Shown in pieces: positions 28,123 through 37,267 of a stretch of 42,006 nt of DNA. The notes under the pieces are model-generated. The model saw only the letters and a list, made by a program, of their open reading frames with translations, had not been told where the DNA came from and searched no databases. This DNA is from an uncultured Geobacteraceae bacterium. GTDB lineage: Bacteria > Desulfobacterota > Desulfuromonadia > Geobacterales > CAIOGM01. The stretch's first letter is position 1. Each line of letters opens with the position of its first letter. The stretch spans positions 1 through 42,006 of the forward strand of contig CAIUUR010000102.1 in assembly GCA_903902345.1 (NCBI GenBank), read 5' to 3'. The translations under genes were made by a program, and so were the position numbers.

Positions 28123-29430
28123 TTAGGAGACCAGCCGTCTCGCGATGATATCATGATTAAGCCAGAGAACCGGTCCCTGGGGCGCCCAGGAGTCATCGAA
28201 CATCAGACGGCCAACCCCCTGAAAGACCAGCCGGGAGAGTTCGGCGCAAACCACCCGTTTCTGGTCAACGCTCATGGCCATGAGCTCCTGGGAGCGCTCC
28301 AGCATGAACGCCATCTGCTCCTTGCCATTGTGCTGAGGCCATCCGGTGAACTCACGGTAACTAACCATGAGCGGAGCGCAGAGATAGTCATCCACCCGCG
28401 CCAGCATCCTCGGTAGATTTTCCCCTTCCTTCAGGAGGGCGGCGCAATCCTGCCAGGCCTGTTCCGCCACCGGACCGCCCCCCTCGCGCACCAGTGCAGT
28501 CAGGAACGGATAGAGTGAGAGTTCCACCCCCAGGAAGAGAGCGCTGGAATTGGTCTGAATCTCCGGGCAGTTGTAGACAGCAGCGCTAATCCCGTTGCGG
28601 GTTGCCTCCACGGCAATATCTTCCAGCCGCATCTTGGCTTCTCCCTGGACATAGGGGGTATAACTCTGCCAGACATACTCGCCACCCAGGAGAACTCCGC
28701 AGCCATGGTACCCGTAGGCCACGTAACGGACCGTCCCCCCTCCCGACTCCACGGCGGTTCGAAGGGGAGTCGTACTTTCCAGGAGGCGACCGAAGGTGTC
28801 TCCGGTCACTTCGTTGAAATTGAGCTGACAGAATCGCCCCAGTTCCGAATTCCAGAAGAGCTCCGAAGGGAGATACTTGTCTCCCGTCCCTTTGAAGATC
28901 CTGTTAAGCAACGGCATGAAGAGCCGTGTCCGGGGGATACCTCCGGCCATGGTATGGACAAAGAGCACCGACCCCCCAGCCGGAACCAGGGGGGTTAACT
29001 CCCCCACAAACCGCTGCAGATTGGCGGTAAAACGTTCGATACCCCGTTGGCGGGATGATTCGAGAAGCCCCTCGCCGAACCGCACCGATGCCCAATCGTC
29101 GGGCTTGATCCCCTTCAACCGATCCACCGGCGAAAGTCCGTCCGCGGCCGGTTCCAGATCGAACCCTGCTTCCAGGGGGATATTAATGATCTTCCCCCCC
29201 AGATTCCCCTCGGCTTCGGCCAACTCCTCGACGGTCAGAGGGCGGAGTCCGCCACCGTTATCGCGCCGTCCCACAGTGGCCCCCACCACCGTCATCCCGG
29301 CGCGACGCGCCTCATCCACGATGCCGGTGGCGTACCCCCTGCCGAACAGTTCTCCGAAAAGGACGAAGAGGTCCCCCTCCTTGTATCCTGGTGCAGCGGG
29401 AAGATGTTTCATCGGCGTATATTCTGTCAT
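28123..29430 (-). CDS. 435-aa protein, possibly FabMG-type enoyl-ACP reductase family
   Basis: Long ORF with Rossmann-like N-terminus (LFVLFGELFGRGYATGIVDEARRAGMTVVGATVGRRD); family name is from memory of annotations, not a search. Confidence 0.65.
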   Translation of the reverse strand: MTEYTPMKHLPAAPGYKEGDLFVLFGELFGRGYATGIVDEARRAGMTVVGATVGRRDNGGGLRPLTVEELAEAEGNLGGKIINIPLEAGFDLEPAADGLSPVDRLKGIKPDDWASVRFGEGLLESSRQRGIERFTANLQRFVGELTPLVPAGGSVLFVHTMAGGIPRTRLFMPLLNRIFKGTGDKYLPSELFWNSELGRFCQLNFNEVTGDTFGRLLESTTPLRTAVESGGGTVRYVAYGYHGCGVLLGGEYVWQSYTPYVQGEAKMRLEDIAVEATRNGISAAVYNCPEIQTNSSALFLGVELSLYPFLTALVREGGGPVAEQAWQDCAALLKEGENLPRMLARVDDYLCAPLMVSYREFTGWPQHNGKEQMAFMLERSQELMAMSVDQKRVVCAELSRLVFQGVGRLMFDDSWAPQGPVLWLNHDIIARRLVS

Positions 29431-29456
29431 GACACTCTCCTCATACTATGTATTAT

Positions 29457-29484
29457 GAACGGTAAACGGTGAACGGTGAACGGT
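29457..29484. repeat. four tandem heptamers GAACGGT/AAACGGT
   Basis: GAACGGT AAACGGT GAACGGT GAACGGT between the 435-aa protein gene and dnaB. Confidence 0.85.
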
Positions 29485-29487
29485 TTT

Positions 29488-30858
29488 TCAGTATTCGTCT
29501 CGCGCCCGGTTCTCGAACTTGGTGTACTCGCCACAGAAGATCATGGGAACCGTCCCGATGGGGCCGTTTCGCTGTTTGCCGATGATAACCTCTGCGTCCC
29601 GCTCGTGCCCCAGAGTGCAGGAGTTGTCCCGTTTGCGGCAATCCTCGCAATAGACCGCCTCCCGGTAGACGAAGGCAATGACGTCGGCGTCCTGCTCGAT
29701 GGCTCCAGACTCCCGCAGGTCACTCATCATGGGGCGTTTGTCCGTACGGCTTTCCAGACTTCGGTTAAGCTGGGAAAGGGCGACCACCGGGATGCTCAGC
29801 TCCTTGGCCAACGCCTTGAGAGAACGGGAAATTTCGGAGATCTCCTGTTGACGGGATTCGATCCGGTCACCACCTCTCATGAGCTGAAGATAGTCAACCA
29901 CCACCATTCCGACCCCATGCTCGGCCTTGAGACGACGGACCTTGGCTCTCATCTCCGTGGAGGTGATGGCGGGGGTATCATCGATAAAAATCTTGCCGCT
30001 GGAAAGGGACTCGGCCCCCTTGGTGAGCTTGCTCCAGTCCCCGTCGGCCAGATTACCGGTCCTCATCCGGGAGGCATCGATGCGCGACTCGGAGCAGAGG
30101 AGTCGCATGGCCAGCTGCTCCTTGCTCATTTCCAGAGAAAAGACCGCCACGGATACCGGTTTCTCCGCATGAATCGCAGCGTACTGGGCGATGTTGAGGG
30201 CAAAGGCAGTCTTCCCCATGGAGGGGCGACCGGCGATGATGATGAGGTCACCCCGCTGGAAGCCGGCGGTCATCTTGTCCAGATCCACAAAGCCGCTCTC
30301 CACGCCGGTGATATGATTCTGACGTTCGGAAAGCTCCTCCAGCGACTTGAACGTATCCTTGAGAAGCGACTTGATCTCGTAAAAAGCGCGCTTCATCTGG
30401 TTCTCGGATATTTCCATGACCACCCGCTGGGCCCGGTCCAGAAGCTCCGTCAGGTCGGTCCGTTCATCGTACCCCTGGGTGATGATGTCGGTGGAAGCGT
30501 TGATGAGCCTCCGGGCAATGGATTTTTCCTTTACAATCTTGGCGTAGTAGGCAATATTTGCCGCGGTGGGAACGTAGTCCACCAGGGTCGCCAGGTAGGC
30601 TCCCCCCCCCGCCTCATCCAGATCCCCCCGCTTTTTCAGCATCATGGTGAGAGTGATGAAGTCGCACGGCTCCCGCTGTTCGCTCAGCTCCAGCATCGCC
30701 TTAAAAATCTTTCGATGGGGCTCCCGGTAGAAATCTTCCACGACCAGAAGCTCCAGGACCTGGTTGATCGCCTCGTTTTCCAGGAGAATCCCACCGAGAA
30801 CCGACATCTCGGCCTCGATACTCTGAGGTGGAACCCGTTTTCCTGTGTCTGTCGTCAT
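29488..30858 (-). CDS. dnaB: replicative DNA helicase
   Basis: RVPPQSIEAEMSVLGGILLENEAI...IIAGRPSMGKTAFALNIA...VVVDYLQLMRG...SLKALAKELSIPVVALSQLNRSLE. Confidence 0.97.
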   Translation of the reverse strand: MTTDTGKRVPPQSIEAEMSVLGGILLENEAINQVLELLVVEDFYREPHRKIFKAMLELSEQREPCDFITLTMMLKKRGDLDEAGGGAYLATLVDYVPTAANIAYYAKIVKEKSIARRLINASTDIITQGYDERTDLTELLDRAQRVVMEISENQMKRAFYEIKSLLKDTFKSLEELSERQNHITGVESGFVDLDKMTAGFQRGDLIIIAGRPSMGKTAFALNIAQYAAIHAEKPVSVAVFSLEMSKEQLAMRLLCSESRIDASRMRTGNLADGDWSKLTKGAESLSSGKIFIDDTPAITSTEMRAKVRRLKAEHGVGMVVVDYLQLMRGGDRIESRQQEISEISRSLKALAKELSIPVVALSQLNRSLESRTDKRPMMSDLRESGAIEQDADVIAFVYREAVYCEDCRKRDNSCTLGHERDAEVIIGKQRNGPIGTVPMIFCGEYTKFENRARDEY

Positions 30859-31027
30859 GCGATCCGCCCTCGAAGAGTCTATCCTGAAAACGTGTCAGTA
30901 TACCCCGAGAGGTTGAGGGGGTCAACTGCTTTGCACAGGTTTACCTTTGCCATGGCATACCTACCCGTGTTATGAAGGGTACAATTGAACCAGCCCATCT
31001 TCAGTAACAACATCAGTAGAGAAAATC

Positions 31028-31555
31028 ATGATTCCACTGGAAACTGTCAAGACAGAAGAATCCCCACGGTCGGTTATTGCAACACACGGTACCTCGCCGG
31101 AGGGGGAACTCCCCATTGGTGGCGGATGGGGCTACACCAGGAATGACGCCTGCGTCATAGAGAGAGTTGATTCAGCCGCCGATCCCAAAGCGCCAGGTGA
31201 CAGGGTCAGTATTGAACAGCTCTTTGTGGAAAAACGGATTATTGAAGAGATGATCCACTGCCGACCAGAGGGAGAGAGATTTGCGGGGATAGAATGGAGC
31301 ATGCTTACCCAGGAACATCTGAATGACGCAACCAGACAATTTGACAAGCTGACTTTCGAGATCCGCGCATTCCCGGAACGTGATTGGGAAAGCCTCAAGG
31401 CCGAATATGGGGGGCCAAGGGGAGTTGCGAACCCGAAGTTCAACCACGAAGATCATGAGAAGAAACGTCAGAAGAAACTGTTTTTCGTAACGAGAGAGTT
31501 CTGGTTTGATGTTACCGCTTTCCTCGACCAGGAACCGGTCATGAAGAGCCATTGA
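31028..31555 (+). CDS. conserved-looking hypothetical protein (175 aa)
   Basis: ORF in a gap with no competing gene; acidic/basic mixed soluble sequence, GGGWGYTRNDACVIERVDSAADPKAPGDRVSIEQLFVEKRIIEEMI. Confidence 0.65.
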   Translation: MIPLETVKTEESPRSVIATHGTSPEGELPIGGGWGYTRNDACVIERVDSAADPKAPGDRVSIEQLFVEKRIIEEMIHCRPEGERFAGIEWSMLTQEHLNDATRQFDKLTFEIRAFPERDWESLKAEYGGPRGVANPKFNHEDHEKKRQKKLFFVTREFWFDVTAFLDQEPVMKSH

Positions 31556-31825
31556 AACTCGGTCATGACGGCCCGGTTCTCATCCCGCGCCTTTGTCGCG
31601 GCCGCAGTACGTACCGGATCGCTCAGGAGGTCGAAGCCGAAGGCACGCCTGTTGCGCCAGTCAACGGAGCTACTCTCTTTGCCCGGCATGGCGCACCATC
31701 CAAAGAAGAAAAGTGTCGGGTCGGAGAACTGTTTCTGGATAAATCCTAACTGTCTGCTAAGATTATACCAGAACTACGGCTCTCCGTGGGGAGGGGTGAA
31801 GGGTAGGTTTAAAACGGAGGGTGTC

Positions 31826-32722
31826 ATGCGGATTCTGATCGTGGACGATGTCCCGGACAACATTAGGCTCCTCAGCAGAATGCTGGAGAATGACGGTTAC
31901 CAGTTATCCTCTGCCGTGAACGGCCGTCAGGCCCTGAAACTTGCGGGGAGCTGCGCACCGGATCTGATTCTTCTGGACATCATGATGCCGGAGATGGACG
32001 GCTATGAAGTCTGCGCGACGCTGAAGGTCGATCCGCTCCTGAGCTCAATCCCGGTCGTTTTTCTCACCGCACTGGCGGACGCCGAACATGAGGGACGTGG
32101 TCTCGCCCTGGGAGCGGTGGACTTCATCACCAAACCGTTCAACGAGGCCCTCGTCAGACTCCGCGTCAGAACCCATGTGGAAATCAAGCGACAGCATGAT
32201 CTCCTGACCAGACTCTCCCGTCTTGACCCCCTGACTCAGATACCCAACCGTCGAGCCTTCGATGAACGTCTGGACGGAGAGTGGCGACGCGCCATCCGCT
32301 CCGATGAATCGCTTGCCGCAGCGATGATCGACATAGATCACTTCAAGGAGTATAACGACACCCATGGTCATCCAGCCGGTGACGACTGCCTCCGGCAGGT
32401 GGCCACGGCACTCTCCGAGAAGCTGGAACGGGCAGGTGATTTCATTGCCCGCTATGGGGGTGAGGAGTTCGTCTGCGTGGTCAACGGGGAGGACGGCCAG
32501 GAGGTCTGTCTCTCCATGGAGAAACTCCGGAGGGGGATCGAGGCGCTTCAGATACCCCACGGTATGTCACCGGTTTCCCCCTGGGTCACGGTGAGTATCG
32601 GCGCCGCGCTCTGTCATCCGACGAAAGATACCCCCCCCACCGGCCTCGTGGCGGCGGCTGACGTTCAGCTCTTCCGGGCCAAAAAGCTCGGCCGGAACAG
32701 GGTCTGCCTCGACTCGGTCTAA
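31826..32722 (+). CDS. response regulator diguanylate cyclase (REC-GGDEF)
   Basis: REC MRILIVDDVPDNIRLL...LILLDIMMPEMDGYEV...TKPF; GGDEF IDIDHFKEYNDTHGHPAGDDCL...RAGDFIARYGGEEF with RxxD I-site. Confidence 0.94.
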   Translation: MRILIVDDVPDNIRLLSRMLENDGYQLSSAVNGRQALKLAGSCAPDLILLDIMMPEMDGYEVCATLKVDPLLSSIPVVFLTALADAEHEGRGLALGAVDFITKPFNEALVRLRVRTHVEIKRQHDLLTRLSRLDPLTQIPNRRAFDERLDGEWRRAIRSDESLAAAMIDIDHFKEYNDTHGHPAGDDCLRQVATALSEKLERAGDFIARYGGEEFVCVVNGEDGQEVCLSMEKLRRGIEALQIPHGMSPVSPWVTVSIGAALCHPTKDTPPTGLVAAADVQLFRAKKLGRNRVCLDSV

Positions 32723-32743
32723 GGGGAGTCCTACCGCCGCCGA

Positions 32744-34105
32744 CTACTCCGTCACCCTCCGGATGGCTGCCTCGACCCCGTCGCAGAGGCTTTTCAGCTC
32801 CTCCAGGGTGATGACCAGCGGCGGAAAGATGACGATGATATTCCCCAGTGGCCGCAGAAAGAGACCATGCCGCCGCGCCTCCCGACAGACCTGCACCCCC
32901 ACCTTCTCCTCCCAGGGGTACGCCTCCCTCGTCGACCTGTCACGGACCAGCTCAATCCCCCCCACCATCCCCCGGGAGCGGACATTTCCCACGTGAACCA
33001 GACCAGACATATCGGCCAACCGCTCCTCCAGATAGGCGATCTTCGGTTTCAGCCCCTCCAGCAGGTTGTCCTTTTGGAACAGCTCCAGACTGGCCAGGGC
33101 CACGGCGCAGGCCAGGGGATTCCCGGTGAAGGTGTGGCCGTGGAAAAAACTCTTCAACTCCCGGTACTGGCCGAGAAAGGCGTCGTAGACCGCCTGGGTC
33201 GTCATCGTGGCCGCCAGGGGGAGATAGCCGGCGGTGATCCCCTTGGAGAGCGCCATAATGTCAGGAGTTACCTCCTCCTGCTGGCAGGCGAACATGGTGC
33301 CGGTCCGGCCGAAGCCGGTGGCCACTTCGTCCAGGATGAGGAGGATGTCGTGGCGGGAGCAGAGCTCCCGCACCCCCTTCAGGAACCCGGAAGGGTGAAC
33401 GATCATCCCTCCCGCCCCCTGAACCAGCGGCTCCATGACGACCCCCGCCACTTCACCGGCATGCTCCGCCATGAGCCGTCCCAGCTCCGCCAGACAGCTC
33501 ATGCCGCAGGTTCCCGGGTCGTCCTCCCCCAACTCGCAGCGGTAGCAGTATGGGGACGGGGCCTGAATCGTGGCAAAGAGGAGCGGGCGGAAGATCTCAT
33601 GGTAGGCGTCGATCCCCCCCACACTCACCGCACCCAGGGTATCGCCATGGTAGGCGTGACGAAAGGTGATGAACTTCTTCTTGCCGGCAAAACCCCGCTG
33701 CTGCTGATACTGGAAGGCCATCTTCAGCCCCACCTCCACCGCGGTGGAGCCGTTGTCCGAATAGAAGACCTTCTCCAGCCCCTCCGGAGTAACGGCGACA
33801 AGCTGCTGGGCCAGGAGGATGGACTGTTCACCCGCCAATCCCAGGAGGGTGGAGTGTTCCAACTTCTCCACCTGAGCCTTCAGCGCCTCGTTCAGTTCCT
33901 TCCGGCAGTGGCCATGAACATTGGTCCACAGGGAAGCCACCCCATCCAGATACCGATTACCGTCAGTATCCACCAGCCAGGAACCCTCCCCCCGCTCGAT
34001 GACGACCGGGGGCTCAGCACCCCACTCACTCATCTGGGTGAAGGGGTGCCATACGTAGCGTCGGTCCAGTTCCTGCAACAGTTTCGTCCGGTCAGACAAG
34101 GCCAA
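32744..34105 (-). CDS. bioA: adenosylmethionine-8-amino-7-oxononanoate aminotransferase
   Basis: DRRYVWHPFTQMSEW...GDTLGAVSVGG...LILDEVATGFGRTGTMFACQQE...LSKGITAGYLPLAATMTT...FFHGHTFTGNPLACA. Confidence 0.96.
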   Translation of the reverse strand: MALSDRTKLLQELDRRYVWHPFTQMSEWGAEPPVVIERGEGSWLVDTDGNRYLDGVASLWTNVHGHCRKELNEALKAQVEKLEHSTLLGLAGEQSILLAQQLVAVTPEGLEKVFYSDNGSTAVEVGLKMAFQYQQQRGFAGKKKFITFRHAYHGDTLGAVSVGGIDAYHEIFRPLLFATIQAPSPYCYRCELGEDDPGTCGMSCLAELGRLMAEHAGEVAGVVMEPLVQGAGGMIVHPSGFLKGVRELCSRHDILLILDEVATGFGRTGTMFACQQEEVTPDIMALSKGITAGYLPLAATMTTQAVYDAFLGQYRELKSFFHGHTFTGNPLACAVALASLELFQKDNLLEGLKPKIAYLEERLADMSGLVHVGNVRSRGMVGGIELVRDRSTREAYPWEEKVGVQVCREARRHGLFLRPLGNIIVIFPPLVITLEELKSLCDGVEAAIRRVTE

Positions 34106-34814
34106 GCTCCTTTCTCAGGATAGTCGTCAGCGGTTCCCCGGCGATCCGGTCAACAATGGCATCAACCACATGACGAGGATCGGTGACATCAACCCGGGGA
34201 AAGATCCCCAGAAGCGGCGCCCCGGAAAGGGAGCCGATGAGATGAGGCGCCGACTCTTCGGCGTCGTCGGGGTCGTCGGGGTAGCCGGAGATGATGGTTC
34301 CGACTACGGTGATTCCCATCTGCCGGGCGGCGAGACAGGTCAGGAGGGTATGATTGACGGTCCCCAGACCCGGCCGGGCCACCACGATCACCGGAAGATC
34401 CAGCCGCAGGATCAGGTCCGCCACCAGGAGTCCGCCGGCCAGGGGAACCATGAGCCCGCCGGCACCTTCCACCACGGTGAAATCATGTTCAGTTGCCAGG
34501 ATACCGTAGTCGGCGGCGATCTTTTCCATATCTATCCTGACCCCCTCCCGGGCCGCGGCCACCGACGGTGCCAGCGGAGCAGAGAGGAGATAAGGAGTAG
34601 CCTGGGGGGGGAGGATCGTAATCCCGGCGCCATAGGCCAGGAGTTCAGCGTCGTCGGAAATCCGGACTCCACCCCGCAGGGTACAGCCGCTGGTGACCGG
34701 CTTCATGACACCGGTGCTGCGCCCCGACAGCACCGCCAACCGGGCGATGACTGCGGCGACGATGCTCTTCCCCACATCCGTATCCGTTCCGGTTATGAAG
34801 ACGCCGCGGCTCAC
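34092..34814 (-). CDS. bioD: dethiobiotin synthetase
   Basis: FITGTDTDVGKSIVAAVIARL...MKPVTSG...VVEGAGGLMVPLAGGLLVADL; GTG start overlaps the bioB stop. Confidence 0.95.
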   Translation of the reverse strand: MSRGVFITGTDTDVGKSIVAAVIARLAVLSGRSTGVMKPVTSGCTLRGGVRISDDAELLAYGAGITILPPQATPYLLSAPLAPSVAAAREGVRIDMEKIAADYGILATEHDFTVVEGAGGLMVPLAGGLLVADLILRLDLPVIVVARPGLGTVNHTLLTCLAARQMGITVVGTIISGYPDDPDDAEESAPHLIGSLSGAPLLGIFPRVDVTDPRHVVDAIVDRIAGEPLTTILRKELGLV

Positions 34815-35806
34815 AGGCTCTCCCCGCAGCAGGGGGTAACGGTCAGCTCCAGGTCGGCAAGCATCTGCCAATCCTCCTGTGAGGAGCGTCCCACCGTAGT
34901 GAGATAATTGCCGGTCATGGTTCCGCTGGCCCCGGCAAAGAAGATCCAGGACTGGAGATCCCGCAGGTTCTTCTCCCGCCCCCCGCAGACGGAGATCTGC
35001 TTGTCGGGGTTGACGTAGCGGAAGAGGGCGATGGCCTTGAGGCATTCCATGGGGGTGATAAGGTCGGCCCCTTCCAGGGGGGTGCCGGGGATCGGGTTGA
35101 GAAAGTTGAGGGGGATGGACTCCACCGAAAGCTCCCGGAGGGTGAAGGCCAGCTCCACCCGCTGGGCCGGAGACTCACCCAGGCCGAAGATTCCCCCGGA
35201 GCAGACCCTAAGCCCCACCTCCTTCACCGACCTGATCGTGGCGATGTCATCGTCGTAGTCGTGGGTAGAGCAGATGTTGGGGAAAAAGCTCCTGGCCGTC
35301 TCCAGGTTGTGGTGGTAGGTGACCATCCCCGCCTCTTTCAGGGCGCGGGCCGTATCCGTGGAGATGATCCCCAGGGAACAGGCCGGGGCGATATCCGTTT
35401 CCCGCACGATCCGCCGGAGCGCCCCGCAGATGGTCGCCACCTCATCCCCCCCCACCGACGTCCCGCTGGTGACGATGCCGTAGCAGGAGGAACCGTTTTC
35501 CTGGGCGCTCTTCGCCTCGGACACGATCCGCTCCTCATCCACCAGGGGGTAGACGGGGACACCGGTTTCGAAATGGGCCGACTGGGCGCAGAAGGCGCAG
35601 TTTTCGGAACAGCGTCCCGACTTGGCGTTGATGATGGCGCAGAGATGAACCCCGTTCCCCAGAAACTCCTCCCTGATCCGGGTCGCCCCCAGGAAGAGGG
35701 CAAAAACATCCGAGCCGGTGACTCCCATCAGCTTGTTCGCCTCTTCCTCCGTCACCACGCCCCCCGCGATGACTCTGTCCGCCAGTTCCGCTATCCACTG
35801 TTTCAT
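34811..35806 (-). CDS. bioB: biotin synthase
   Basis: Radical-SAM motif [41 protein letters not shown]-like region; [12 protein letters not shown]; start at MKQWIAEL with upstream GGAGGATC. Confidence 0.97.
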   Translation of the reverse strand: [331 protein letters not shown]

Positions 35807-35849
35807 GGTTGATCCTCCCGTAGAAGGTGAGTAACATAGGGGGAAACGA

Positions 35850-35880
35850 TTGTCAACCGGTGTCGACATATGGTTTACAA
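35850..35880. promoter_or_regulatory. BirA-box-like inverted repeat upstream of the bioBDA operon
   Basis: TTGTCAACC - 13 nt - GGTTTACAA, 44 nt upstream of the bioB start. Confidence 0.65.
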
Positions 35881-35975
35881 CCGACCGCTCACTCCTCTCC
35901 CCCCCTGCCATGGAAGTGAGCGACGGAAACTTCCGAGGGTAACCGATGATCCCCCCGCAAAAAGTCCAACGCCCC

Positions 35976-36050
35976 CTTCGACAAGCTCAGGGCGAACGGA
36001 CTATAAACGTGTAAATTCTTGGAAATCCGTTCGTGCTGAGCTTGTCGAAG
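35976..36050. repeat. inverted repeat with 25-bp arms
   Basis: CTTCGACAAGCTCAGGGCGAACGGA (35976-36000) / TCCGTTCGTGCTGAGCTTGTCGAAG (36026-36050), 23/25 complementary. Confidence 0.9.
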
Positions 36051-36164
36051 CATGGTAACTATTCAGCATATTGTAAAAGATTGTCATCACCGCCTGCGGG
36101 CAGAAGCACCCTTCGGCGCGCAGGCCCGAGGGTGTAATCGGGAATCCAGGTGTTGAAAAATGGA

Positions 36165-36187
36165 TCCCCGATGGAAACATTCGGGGA
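36165..36187. repeat. short hairpin repeat
   Basis: TCCCCGA TGGAAACAT TCGGGGA followed by TGACAGAC. Confidence 0.65.
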
Positions 36188-36430
36188 TGACAGACTTTTT
36201 AATGCATTTCGTCGACAGCTGATAGTCACCTTCAAGCTAACATTCGCTGGGAAGGGGTGTCAACGCAATTCATGCCGGCCGGCAGCCCGCCACATTACCG
36301 CAACGCTGTAAAGCCTGACGGATAAGCCATTGACTTTACTCCATTTCTGGTGATACCTTCACAGGGAAACGCACTCGTGCAGTTTACGACAGCATTCCCC
36401 CGCGAAGAGAGTGACCGAGGAACACATTTC

Positions 36431-37186
36431 ATGAGCATATTTCCCGGAAGAGTATCAAGATCCTCCCCCGTTTTTATCGTCGCCACCGGTCGTTCAGGAA
36501 CGCATTTTCTTGCGGAAATACTCTCCTCAGACCCGCGACTCCGCGTCCTTGTGGAAAAGCAGCCCTATTTTCGACTGTCAACAGCCATGGCCCTCGATCC
36601 CCGCAAGGAAAAACTCCTGATGCCTTGGCTGGTGTTAGGATACCGTTACGAAGCGGCCCGATCCTTCGGACGTCGGCTCATTGAAAAAAGTCATCCGAAT
36701 ATATGGCTGGCGGAAAAGCTTGCCAAAGCTTTCCCCAACAGCCTGTTTTTAGGGATTCAGCGTGACGTTTACGGTACGGTCGCCAGTATGCTCAAACATG
36801 ACGGGGTCCTTTCATGGCAACAACACTGGCGCGAATTTCCCGTTCCGAACCGGTTTCTCGGTATTGATACGCAGTGGGTTGATCGCTACGAGCAGTTATC
36901 TCCTGCAGGTCGCTGCGCCCTACGGTGGTCAGCCCACCAACAACGGATGTCAAAACTTCGAGATCTGTTGGGATCACGTCTCCTGGTCCTGGAATATGAA
37001 GCCCTCGTCCTTCACGGGGAGCAACAACGGGCCGATCTGCAGGAATTTCTGGACATAGAGAACCCCTTTCGGCCACCACTCCCCCTAAAGGAGTCCGTGA
37101 ACAAGTGGAAGTCCCATCTATCCGCGCGTGACATGGTGCAGATCGATGAAGTCATCGCCATGACACGTTATTCGGGACAGCGGTAA
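36431..37186 (+). CDS. sulfotransferase family protein
   Basis: PAPS 5'-phosphosulfate loop FIVATGRSGTHFLAEIL; LFLGIQRDVYGTVASMLKHDGV 3'-phosphate region; start may be 36431 or further upstream (36350). Confidence 0.82.
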   Translation: MSIFPGRVSRSSPVFIVATGRSGTHFLAEILSSDPRLRVLVEKQPYFRLSTAMALDPRKEKLLMPWLVLGYRYEAARSFGRRLIEKSHPNIWLAEKLAKAFPNSLFLGIQRDVYGTVASMLKHDGVLSWQQHWREFPVPNRFLGIDTQWVDRYEQLSPAGRCALRWSAHQQRMSKLRDLLGSRLLVLEYEALVLHGEQQRADLQEFLDIENPFRPPLPLKESVNKWKSHLSARDMVQIDEVIAMTRYSGQR

Positions 37187-37267
37187 CCTTTCCCGACAGG
37201 ATGATAAAAGTTTACGACGTATTCCGTCGCACGAATCTGTTAGACTCCTCCCCGGGAGGAACCGACC

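Noticed and set aside
29476-30975. 499-aa plus-strand ORF opposite dnaB
   Set aside because: Antisense to well-conserved dnaB; translation lacks any domain signature; codon-bias artefact.
31826-32722. REC-GGDEF protein as a second Hypr candidate
   Set aside because: It has the canonical GHPAGD, GGEEF and RxxD I-site, so it reads as an ordinary c-di-GMP cyclase.
32867-34123. 418-aa plus-strand ORF opposite bioA
   Set aside because: Antisense shadow ORF of bioA; His/Gln/Gly/Pro-rich, no recognisable motif.
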